This document shows, in pieces, positions 5,587 through 11,250 of a stretch of DNA of 11,250 nt. The notes beneath the pieces were generated by a model. That model searched no databases and had not been told where the DNA came from. It saw only the letters and a program-made list of their open reading frames with translations. Made by a program: the position numbers and the translations under genes. How positions within the stretch are numbered: the stretch's first letter is position 1; each line of letters begins with the position of its first letter. This DNA comes from DAOSVX01 sp964616495 (GTDB taxonomy: Bacteria > Bacillota_I > Bacilli_A > RF39 > UBA660), in NCBI GenBank assembly GCA_964616495.1, contig CAZTRF010000030.1, positions 1 through 11,250 on the forward strand, given 5' to 3'.

Positions 5587-7335
5587 ATGGCCTTTATTAA
5601 TCAAAGCGAAATTGATAGCATTCGTAAGAATGTTAATATAGTTGATATTATTGGTAGCTATATCCCTTTGACCAAAAAAGGAAAAAACTTTTTTGCAATA
5701 TGTCCATTTCATGATGATCATAGTCCTAGTATGAGTGTTAGTGAAGAAAGACAGATGTATCGTTGTTTTACTTGTGAAAAAAGTGGTAATGTTTTTACTT
5801 TTGTAGAAGACTATGAAAATGTAACTTTTCCAGAAGCAGTTAGTATTGTAGCTTCTAAGGCGGGAATTACTATATCAACGTCATTTACAAAGAAAAAAGA
5901 AAATAAATTTGATAAATATTATGAAATTATGAATATTTCTTTAAAATATTATCAGAATAATTTGAAAACGAGTAAGGGTTTGTTGGCTAAGAAATATCTA
6001 AATAAAAGAAATATATCAGAAATGGTAATAGAAGATTTTGAAATAGGTCTAGCTTTAGATGATAAAGAAACTTTATCAAAACTATTGCTTGAAAAAGGGT
6101 ATAAAAAAGAAGAACTAGTTGATTTGGGTTTATCTTTTATTTATCAAGAAACTTTATTAGACCAATTTAGTGGGCGAATTATCTTTCCAATTTGCAATAA
6201 AGATGGACAAGTAGTAGGATTTACTGGAAGAATATACCGAAATGAAGATAGTGCCAAATATATTAATTCTAAAGAAACGGTTATTTTTAAAAAGGGCGAA
6301 TTGTTTTACAATTATCATTTGGCAAAAGATTATGTTAAAAAAGCAAAAAGTGTTATTTTAGTAGAAGGTCAAATGGATGCTATAAGACTATATAATGAAG
6401 GATTTTGTAATGTTATAGCTACTAGTGGGACAAGCCTTACTAAAGATCAAATTTCTTTATTGAAATCATTAAAATGTAAGATTATTTTATCACTTGATAG
6501 TGATAATGCTGGAAAAGATGCTACTTTTAGAATAGGAGAGCATTTATCAAAAGAAGGCTTTGAGGTATATGTAGTTTGCTATGAAGGGGCCAAAGATCCT
6601 GATGAGTATATTGTTTTAAAAGGACGTGAAGCATACCAAAGAAATTTGGAAGGTGCTCTTAAATTTTTTGATTATAAAATAAACTATTTAAAAGATGATA
6701 AAAATTTGGATGATAGTGTTGATTTGGCAAATTACATTAATAAAGTAATGTCAGAACTAAATAAAGAAAGTGATGAAATTTTAAGGGAAATAACTATTAA
6801 CAAAATAAGTGCTGAATTTGGAATTGAAAAAGATATTCTCAAATCTAAATTAACTATCCCTAGCAAAGAAAAAATAATTAAAGAGAATATTCCAAAACAA
6901 ATTAAAGTAAAAAAAGACAAATATGATCTGGCTTGTGAAGGAATTATTTATCATATGATGAATAGTCCTAGTTATATTAAGATGTTTCAAAAAAAATTAG
7001 GTTTTATTCCTATTAGTAAATATCGTAGTATAGCCAATGAAATAATGTATTATTATGAATTGAATAAGACGATTGATATGGCTGACTTTATCTCTTTTAT
7101 TGCTAATAAAGAAGAACTATCAAAAAATACTCGAGAAATTATAGGGGGTATTATTAATGATAACCTTAATGATAATGATATGGAAAAATATCTTGAAATA
7201 GTCAGAGAACTTATTAACAAAAAAGAAATCGAAAAATTAATGCAAGAAATGAAATCAACTATGGATAAGAATAAAAAATATGAAATAGGGGAAAAAATAG
7301 CAAAAATAAAAAAAGGAAGTGTTAATAATGATTAG
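5587..7335 (+). CDS. dnaG: DNA primase
   Basis: DnaG lays down the short RNA primers for chromosomal replication, working with the replicative helicase. The 582-aa protein has all family domains. The N-terminal CHC2 zinc finger has Cys39, His42, Cys60 and Cys63 (CPFHDDHSPS and YRCFTC). The polymerase core includes SGRIIFPI (195-202) and VVGFTGR (209-215). The TOPRIM metal site has Glu260 (VEGQMDAI), Asp304 and Asp306 (LDSDNAGKDA) and KDPDEYI (336-342). The charged helical C-terminal region (about 445-582) corresponds to the helicase-binding domain and is divergent, as usual. GAGGGTGAT just upstream fixes the start. It is first in the classic dnaG-rpoD block, and its end overlaps the rpoD start by 8 bp. 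Confidence 0.97.
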   Translation: MAFINQSEIDSIRKNVNIVDIIGSYIPLTKKGKNFFAICPFHDDHSPSMSVSEERQMYRCFTCEKSGNVFTFVEDYENVTFPEAVSIVASKAGITISTSFTKKKENKFDKYYEIMNISLKYYQNNLKTSKGLLAKKYLNKRNISEMVIEDFEIGLALDDKETLSKLLLEKGYKKEELVDLGLSFIYQETLLDQFSGRIIFPICNKDGQVVGFTGRIYRNEDSAKYINSKETVIFKKGELFYNYHLAKDYVKKAKSVILVEGQMDAIRLYNEGFCNVIATSGTSLTKDQISLLKSLKCKIILSLDSDNAGKDATFRIGEHLSKEGFEVYVVCYEGAKDPDEYIVLKGREAYQRNLEGALKFFDYKINYLKDDKNLDDSVDLANYINKVMSELNKESDEILREITINKISAEFGIEKDILKSKLTIPSKEKIIKENIPKQIKVKKDKYDLACEGIIYHMMNSPSYIKMFQKKLGFIPISKYRSIANEIMYYYELNKTIDMADFISFIANKEELSKNTREIIGGIINDNLNDNDMEKYLEIVRELINKKEIEKLMQEMKSTMDKNKKYEIGEKIAKIKKGSVNND

Positions 7336-8425
7336 CGAAATTAAATCATTGGAAGAAAGAAAAGAAGAATTATTAAAAATAGGCAAAGAAAAAGGTTATA
7401 TAACTTTTGAACAGTTGGCTGAAGCTATTAAGAATTTAGAAATAGATAGTGATGCTTTAGATGAGGTATATAATTTCTTTTTAGGAAATAATATTGAAGT
7501 AGTGTCGGGAGATGATGTTGAAACTTCTGGTAATGCTGAAGCATTAAAAGAAAAACCAATTATATTGGACAACGATGAGATAGTAAAGGATATTACAATT
7601 AATGATCCTGTTAGAATGTATTTAAAGGAAATAGGGCGTATTAGTTTATTAAATACTGAAGAAGAGTTGGAATTATCTAAAAGAGTAGCTAACGGAGATG
7701 ATCAGGCTAAAAATATTTTAGCTGAATCAAATCTTCGTTTGGTGGTTAGTATTGCTAAAAGGTATGTTGGGCGTGGATTATTATTTCTAGATTTAATTCA
7801 AGAAGGAAATATTGGCGTGATGAAGGCAGTTGAAAAATTTGATTATGATAAAGGGTATAAATTTTCAACATATGCTACATGGTGGATTAGACAAGCCATT
7901 ACTCGTGCTTTAGCTGACCAAGCTAGAACGATTAGAGTTCCAGTTCATATGGTTGAAACAATTAACAAAATGGCTCGTATTCAGCGTCAAATGACTCTAG
8001 AATTAAATAGAGAACCTACGGAAGATGAATTAGCTAAAAAAATGGGAATTACTGTTGAAAAAGTAAATGAAATAATAAAAATTAGTCAAGATCCTGTTTC
8101 ATTGGAAACTCCTATTGGCGAAGAAGAGGATTCTCATTTGGGAGACTTCGTACCAGATGAAAGAAGTATGAGTCCGGAAGATTATGCGACGAATGAAATT
8201 TTAAAGGAAGAAATAAAAAGCGTTTTATTAACCCTCCAAGAAAGAGAACAAGAAGTATTGGAACTACGCTTTGGCCTATTAGACGGTACTAGTCATACTT
8301 TGGAAGAGGTTGGTAAAAGATTTAATGTTACTCGTGAGCGTATTAGGCAAATAGAAGCTAAGGCTTTAAGGAAATTAAGACATCCATCACGAGCAAAAAA
8401 ATTAAGAGACTTTTTAGGAGAATAA
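7328..8425 (+). CDS. rpoD: Primary (housekeeping) RNA polymerase sigma factor, sigma-70/sigma-A
   Basis: This is the main sigma factor directing RNA polymerase to -35/-10 promoters. The 365-aa protein, close to Bacillus sigma-A in length, has region 1.1 (about 1-60), region 1.2 (DPVRMYLKEIGRISLL, 93-108) and region 2, including NLRLVVSIAKRYVGRG (135-150), DLIQEGNIGVMKAVEKF (155-171) and the -10-reading segment YATWWIRQAITRALADQ (182-198). Region 3 follows (about 206-280), then region 4.2 with TLEEVGKRFNVTRERIRQIE (324-343), the -35-reading helix-turn-helix. The ATG at 7328 is chosen over the in-frame GTG at 7319, because the AAGGAAG ribosome site (7313-7319) is correctly spaced only from the ATG. 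It overlaps dnaG by 8 bp and abuts trmK, so the three genes are probably co-transcribed and partly translationally coupled. The intact -10-reading region supports searching for ordinary TATAAT promoters here. Confidence 0.98.
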   Translation: MISEIKSLEERKEELLKIGKEKGYITFEQLAEAIKNLEIDSDALDEVYNFFLGNNIEVVSGDDVETSGNAEALKEKPIILDNDEIVKDITINDPVRMYLKEIGRISLLNTEEELELSKRVANGDDQAKNILAESNLRLVVSIAKRYVGRGLLFLDLIQEGNIGVMKAVEKFDYDKGYKFSTYATWWIRQAITRALADQARTIRVPVHMVETINKMARIQRQMTLELNREPTEDELAKKMGITVEKVNEIIKISQDPVSLETPIGEEEDSHLGDFVPDERSMSPEDYATNEILKEEIKSVLLTLQEREQEVLELRFGLLDGTSHTLEEVGKRFNVTRERIRQIEAKALRKLRHPSRAKKLRDFLGE

Positions 8426-9088
8426 ATGTTATCAGAAAGATTAAAAAGTGTAGCAAAGTTTGCCTCTTATGGGAAGATAGTTGCTGATATAGGATGCGAT
8501 CATGGATTATTAGGTATTGAACTCCTAAAAAACAATATGGTTGATAAAGTATATGCTATTGATAACAAGCAAAACGCCTTAAATGGAGCTGTTGATAACA
8601 TTAAGAAACATAAATTAGAAAATAAAGTTTTTCCAATATTAGGTGATGGAATAGAAAAGCTTCCATCAGATGTTGATACTATTGTAATCGCAGGATTAGG
8701 TGCTTTAAATATTTTGAAAATGCTTAAAACCAAACCTCTATTGAATCAAATTGACTATTTGATAGTTCAATCAAATAATAATCTTCCTTTATTAAGAAAA
8801 GAAATACCTAAATTGGGTTATTATATTAAAGGAGAAAAAGTTATTTTAGAAAATAATAAATATTATATAACGATAATGTTTGCTAAGGGATATAAAAGAT
8901 ATGGATATGTAGATAAAATGTTTGGACCAATCCTAAAGAAAAGAAAGATAGCGGTTAATTATTATATCTATTTAAAAGAAGACTATCTTCATTTATTAAA
9001 CCTTCTTCCTAAAAAAAGCTTTATAAAAACCTTAAAAATAAGATATTTAATTATGAATTTAAATCAAATAATAAAATCACTAAGTTAA
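8426..9088 (+). CDS. trmK: tRNA (adenine(22)-N1)-methyltransferase
   Basis: TrmK methylates A22 in the D-arm of certain tRNAs using S-adenosylmethionine. The 220-aa protein has the Rossmann-fold SAM site VADIGCDHGLLGIEL (19-33), LGDGIEKLP (72-80) and VIAGLGAL (87-94), where family members typically have IAGMGG. A central Gln-Ser-Asn (115-117) stands where members typically have Gln-Pro-Asn. The last 60 residues form the lysine-rich helical C-terminal extension of the family. The ATG directly follows the rpoD TAA with no gap, and AGGAGAA inside the rpoD end (8416-8422) is the ribosome site. The rpoD-trmK order is conserved in Firmicutes, which strengthens the call. The gene ends inside a bidirectional terminator, overlapping the stop of tmcAL. 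Confidence 0.88.
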   Translation: MLSERLKSVAKFASYGKIVADIGCDHGLLGIELLKNNMVDKVYAIDNKQNALNGAVDNIKKHKLENKVFPILGDGIEKLPSDVDTIVIAGLGALNILKMLKTKPLLNQIDYLIVQSNNNLPLLRKEIPKLGYYIKGEKVILENNKYYITIMFAKGYKRYGYVDKMFGPILKKRKIAVNYYIYLKEDYLHLLNLLPKKSFIKTLKIRYLIMNLNQIIKSLS

Positions 9089-9103
9089 TTCTTAGTGATT
9101 TTT
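9073..9103. terminator. Bidirectional intrinsic terminator shared by trmK and tmcAL
   Basis: AAAATCACTAAG (9073-9084) pairs with CTTAGTGATTTT (9091-9102) over 12 bp around the loop TTAATT. The trmK TAA (9086-9088) and the tmcAL TAA (minus, 9087-9085) overlap in the loop's TTAA. T-rich runs follow the hairpin on both strands. The arms encode the ends of both proteins: KSLS for trmK and KITKN for tmcAL. Confidence 0.82.
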
Positions 9104-10143
9104 ATTGGCTTATATTTAGATTCTTTACTATTAGTAAGCATTTCATAAATTATAATAGCACGTTTTTCATATTTATATATTACCGATTCTTTAAGACTTT
9201 TATTATTAATATAGTCTATAGTTTTTAAATGCTTTTGGCCATTATCATTAAATCCTAGTATTTGAATATAATCAACATCTTTAATTTTATTGGCCTCTTT
9301 TTTAGTAATCCCTAAAAGAATATGAATTAGCATTCTTTGAATTTTTAAATAAGTATAGCGTTTACTTTTAACCTTTAAAATAAAATCACTAATATTATTA
9401 TAGTTATTAATATATTTTTGCAAACGATATTCTATGCCCTCATCAACAGTCAAATAACAATCTAAAGAATTGTCAGTATTAATTTTATATTTTATTAAAT
9501 CAAATAACAAATTGTAATTAATATTTAATATAGGATAAGAATAAGGAATATATTTAATAATGCTTTCTTTATTTAACAGTTTATTTCTAATATTATTAGC
9601 GCTGATAATCAATTGGTTAGATTTAAGATTGTTATAATTATTGGTTCTTTTAATGGTTTCGTATTTGATTTGAGGATTTATTTTGGTAATGGCCTTAATA
9701 TAAGCAATACCTAATATATCATTGGATTTATCAGTTTCATTATATCTTTTAGCATAAGAATTTTTTTTATCATCTAATTTAAAATTATTTAATTGTCTAA
9801 AAGCTACTTTTTCCAAAGATTTAATGTCATTAGATTCGCTTCCAAAAATAACAGTATTTATATCTAGCTTATTTAAAGTATTAATAGCTCCCCATGCAAA
9901 ATAATCGGCACTTTGGATTGTATAATAAACTGGTAAACTTATAACAATATCAATTCCACTTTCTAAAGCTAGTCTAGTTTTGGTATCCTTATCTATAACA
10001 CTAATATCTCCTCTTTCAGTAAAGTAGTTACTTACAATAGCAATTAATACTGAATCAGGATATTTTTTTTTGATTTGATTAATAAAATATTGATGACCAT
10101 TATGAAAAGGATTAAATTCACAAATAATTCCAATTTTTTGCAT
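9085..10143 (-). CDS. tmcAL: tRNA(Met) cytidine acetate ligase (TmcAL, YlbM family)
   Basis: TmcAL uses acetate and ATP to make N4-acetylcytidine at the wobble position of elongator tRNA-Met. The 352-aa protein has the nucleotidyltransferase-like ATP site FNPFHNGHQYF (10-20, the HIGH-type His14-Asn-Gly-His17). It also has SNYFTERGD (38-46, the family's SGNFVQRGE), ALESGIDIVISLPV (59-72), QSADYFAWGAINTL (77-90), FGSESNDI (100-107), SNDILGIAYIKA (140-151) and ISANNIR (180-186). Members are often about 400 aa; the C-terminal region here is short and lysine/asparagine rich. The ATG at 10143 is chosen over 10161: GAGGTG lies just upstream, and the protein then begins at the first strand (QKIGIICEFNPF). 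Its position next to yceD and rpmF matches the Bacillus ylbM-ylbN-rpmF neighbourhood, but here it is divergent. Confidence 0.93.
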   Translation of the reverse strand: MQKIGIICEFNPFHNGHQYFINQIKKKYPDSVLIAIVSNYFTERGDISVIDKDTKTRLALESGIDIVISLPVYYTIQSADYFAWGAINTLNKLDINTVIFGSESNDIKSLEKVAFRQLNNFKLDDKKNSYAKRYNETDKSNDILGIAYIKAITKINPQIKYETIKRTNNYNNLKSNQLIISANNIRNKLLNKESIIKYIPYSYPILNINYNLLFDLIKYKINTDNSLDCYLTVDEGIEYRLQKYINNYNNISDFILKVKSKRYTYLKIQRMLIHILLGITKKEANKIKDVDYIQILGFNDNGQKHLKTIDYINNKSLKESVIYKYEKRAIIIYEMLTNSKESKYKPIKITKN

Positions 10144-10164
10144 AATACACCTCGTTAACATTTT

Positions 10165-10170
10165 ATCATA
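10165..10170 (-). promoter_or_regulatory. Possible -10 element for tmcAL
   Basis: On the minus strand TATGAT (10170-10165) would give a start near 10158 and a leader of about 15 nt. No good -35 is seen. It lies back to back with the better promoter reading right. Confidence 0.28.
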
Positions 10171-10174
10171 TTTA

Positions 10175-10203
10175 TTGCATTATTAATGAATTTTTGCTAT
10201 TAT
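10175..10203 (+). promoter_or_regulatory. Promoter of the 180-aa gene/yceD/rpmF unit
   Basis: TTGCAT (10175-10180) and TATTAT (10198-10203) are separated by 17 bp, and TGC directly before the -10 makes it an extended -10. The predicted start near 10210 leaves a leader of about 17 nt with a strong AGGGGGG ribosome site (10216-10222). This is the most complete promoter in the window and probably drives three genes, including the L32 gene. Confidence 0.5.
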
Positions 10204-10226
10204 AAAAAGCACTTTAGGGGGGAATT

Positions 10227-10769
10227 ATGATTAGAATAGGTAGAACCGAAAGAGGCGTTAAAGTTTTTGACTGTAATACTAGAGTTATTATGGCAATGGA
10301 CTTATTTGATAATGAAGGAAAAACGATAATTCCAATAGTTTATTTTTTTACTGATTACACCAGTTATTATTTTGGCCCAAATTGGAACAAAAAAACTCCA
10401 AGGATAGAAGTGGATGCGGTAGATGATCATTTTTTATATGAAATCTTAAGTCTTTTATTAGGAAACAAAAAATATCTTTTTACAGGTAAAAATCCCAATT
10501 TGGATATACTTTTAAGTAATGGCCTATCTGTAGAGTCGGGAAAAGATCAAATAGTTTTTTCTCTAAAAAGAGAAAGAGATGACTTTACAAATGCCGTTTA
10601 TATTGATAATATGATTACAAAAGGTAAGGCCCTTGACGGAATGCTATTAGCTAAGCTTATTGGAGTCAAATTCATGGCTGACGATGAATTAATGTATTGT
10701 GCTGAGAGTCATTTTAAAGAGATAGGTAGAAGAAAAGCCTTAGAATATTTAGGTGAAAATAATAAATGA
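10227..10769 (+). CDS. Conserved-looking protein of unknown function (180 aa)
   Basis: I do not recognise this protein. It is real by context: its own promoter and strong ribosome site, a full-length frame with codon use like its neighbours, and a 4-bp ATGA overlap with yceD. It looks soluble, with no signal peptide or membrane segment. The first 45 residues read as alternating strands (MIRIGRTERGVKVFDC; TIIPIVYFFTDYTSYYFG), followed by a likely helix (FLYEILSLLLGN, 69-80), strands around 105-113 and 122-126, and a helical C-terminal half (KGKALDGMLLAKLIG, then FKEIGRRKALEYLG). There are two cysteines (16, 158) and no nucleotide-binding or metal motif I can name. Its place beside ylbM, yceD and rpmF suggests, but does not show, a link to translation or ribosome assembly. 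TGA is its stop. Confidence 0.8.
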   Translation: MIRIGRTERGVKVFDCNTRVIMAMDLFDNEGKTIIPIVYFFTDYTSYYFGPNWNKKTPRIEVDAVDDHFLYEILSLLLGNKKYLFTGKNPNLDILLSNGLSVESGKDQIVFSLKRERDDFTNAVYIDNMITKGKALDGMLLAKLIGVKFMADDELMYCAESHFKEIGRRKALEYLGENNK

Positions 10770-11173
10770 AAATAGATTTAATTAGATTAATATATAATCA
10801 GATTTCTAAGATAGATTTGGATGAAAGAGTGGAATTTGAACCAACTCAGTATGCTAATACTCCTATTATTTCGTTAAAAGATGTAAATGTAAAGGGTGAA
10901 ATCAAGAAAAATGCAGCCGAACAGATTGAAGTTGATTTAGAATTAAAAGGAACAATGATTTTAGAAGATGCTATGACTTTAGATGAAATAAATTATCCAT
11001 TTAGTTCCAAAATAGATTATATAATATCTGAAAATGACGAAAAGTTTACAAATATACTTGATATTAAACCAATTTTATGGGAAAATATAGTACTGGAAGT
11101 TCCAATTAGAGTTAAAAGTAATAAAATTCCTAAAGTTGTTAAAGGGAATGGCTGGGAACTAAAAGAGAATTAA
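10766..11173 (+). CDS. yceD: YceD/YlbN family protein (DUF177), linked to 23S rRNA/ribosome accumulation
   Basis: The 135-aa protein matches the DUF177 family encoded directly before rpmF in most bacteria. Visible cues are the acidic strand-rich N-terminus, a KGTMILEDAMTLDEINYPF segment (60-78), where many members have a Cys-Arg-x-Leu pattern, and the C-terminal GNGWELKE (127-134), the family's GxGW ending. Here Asp and Ala stand where Cys and Arg are common. In E. coli and plants the family is tied to 23S rRNA accumulation and large-subunit assembly. It is shorter than Bacillus YlbN (about 165 aa). It overlaps the upstream gene by 4 bp, and rpmF begins 21 bp after its stop, so co-expression with L32 is expected. 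Confidence 0.85.
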   Translation: MKIDLIRLIYNQISKIDLDERVEFEPTQYANTPIISLKDVNVKGEIKKNAAEQIEVDLELKGTMILEDAMTLDEINYPFSSKIDYIISENDEKFTNILDIKPILWENIVLEVPIRVKSNKIPKVVKGNGWELKEN

Positions 11174-11194
11174 CTAAAGGAAAGGAGTGGTAAC

Positions 11195-11250
11195 ATGGCA
11201 GTACCATTTAGAAGAACTAGTAAAACTAAAAAAAGAATGAGAAGAACTCA
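11195..11250 (+). CDS. rpmF: 50S ribosomal protein L32 (partial, 3' end outside window)
   Basis: Eighteen complete codons are visible, starting MAVPFRRTSKTKKRMRRT, the typical N-terminus of bacterial L32, a small basic protein of the large ribosomal subunit. The AAAGGAGTGG ribosome site (11181-11190) is strong and close to consensus, as expected for a highly expressed gene. The zinc-binding region, if present, and the stop are outside the window. It lies in the conserved yceD-rpmF pair and is probably transcribed from the promoter at 10175-10203. Confidence 0.95.
   Translation, partial: MAVPFRRTSKTKKRMRRT

Noticed and set aside
7319..7327. GTG at 7319 as the rpoD start
   Set aside because: It overlaps the AAGGAAG ribosome site itself; the ATG at 7328 has proper spacing.
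1..11250. Mycoplasma-type genetic code (TGA = Trp)
   Set aside because: Two genes end with TGA in exact ATGA overlaps with the next gene, and conserved tryptophans, such as the WW pair in sigma region 2.4, are TGG.
1..11250. Mobile element, prophage, CRISPR, defence system or tRNA/rRNA genes
   Set aside because: No transposase, integrase, spaced repeats or RNA-gene folds were seen; gene content and codon use are uniform and housekeeping throughout.

Overview
The window is very AT-rich chromosomal DNA from a low-GC Gram-positive bacterium. The gene content and order are Firmicutes/Bacilli-like: dnaG-rpoD-trmK run together, and tmcAL (ylbM) lies beside yceD (ylbN) and rpmF. TGA is used as a stop (rnfC-like gene, 180-aa gene) and tryptophan is TGG, so this is genetic code 11 and not the Mycoplasma code. 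The economy of the sequence (genes overlapping at stops, terminators built into coding ends, intergenic gaps below 100 bp) fits a reduced-genome, uncultured Bacilli lineage of the RF39/Acholeplasma-like kind. That placement is inference.

Layout: 1-54 is the acidic tail of a gene that looks like rpoE (RNA polymerase delta), closed by a terminator. 106-1311 is glyA. It converges on a short YigZ/IMPACT-family gene (1308-1667, minus); the two stop codons overlap inside one bidirectional terminator. Back-to-back promoters then lead right into uvrC (1738-3498), followed closely by two genes resembling RnfC and RnfD (3518-5496), which end in a terminator. 5587-9088 is the macromolecular-synthesis block dnaG, rpoD, trmK, with overlapping or abutting genes. 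trmK converges on tmcAL (9085-10143, minus), again with overlapping stops inside a bidirectional terminator. A second pair of back-to-back promoters drives tmcAL leftwards and, rightwards, an unrecognised 180-aa gene, yceD and the start of rpmF, which runs off the window.

Most genes are housekeeping: one-carbon metabolism (glyA), nucleotide excision repair (uvrC), replication priming (dnaG), the primary sigma factor (rpoD), two tRNA-modification enzymes (trmK, tmcAL) and ribosome biogenesis (yceD, rpmF). No mobile element, CRISPR array or defence system is visible, and no stretch over 300 bases lacks a gene.

The parts most worth a second look are: (1) an isolated RnfC-RnfD-like pair with intact iron-sulfur motifs but an eroded glycine-rich NADH/FMN loop and no other Rnf genes alongside; (2) terminators whose left arm encodes the last codons of the gene and whose loop holds the stop codon; (3) several promoter-like -10 boxes placed so that the transcript would begin at the Shine-Dalgarno sequence itself; and (4) the unrecognised gene between the tmcAL promoter and yceD.
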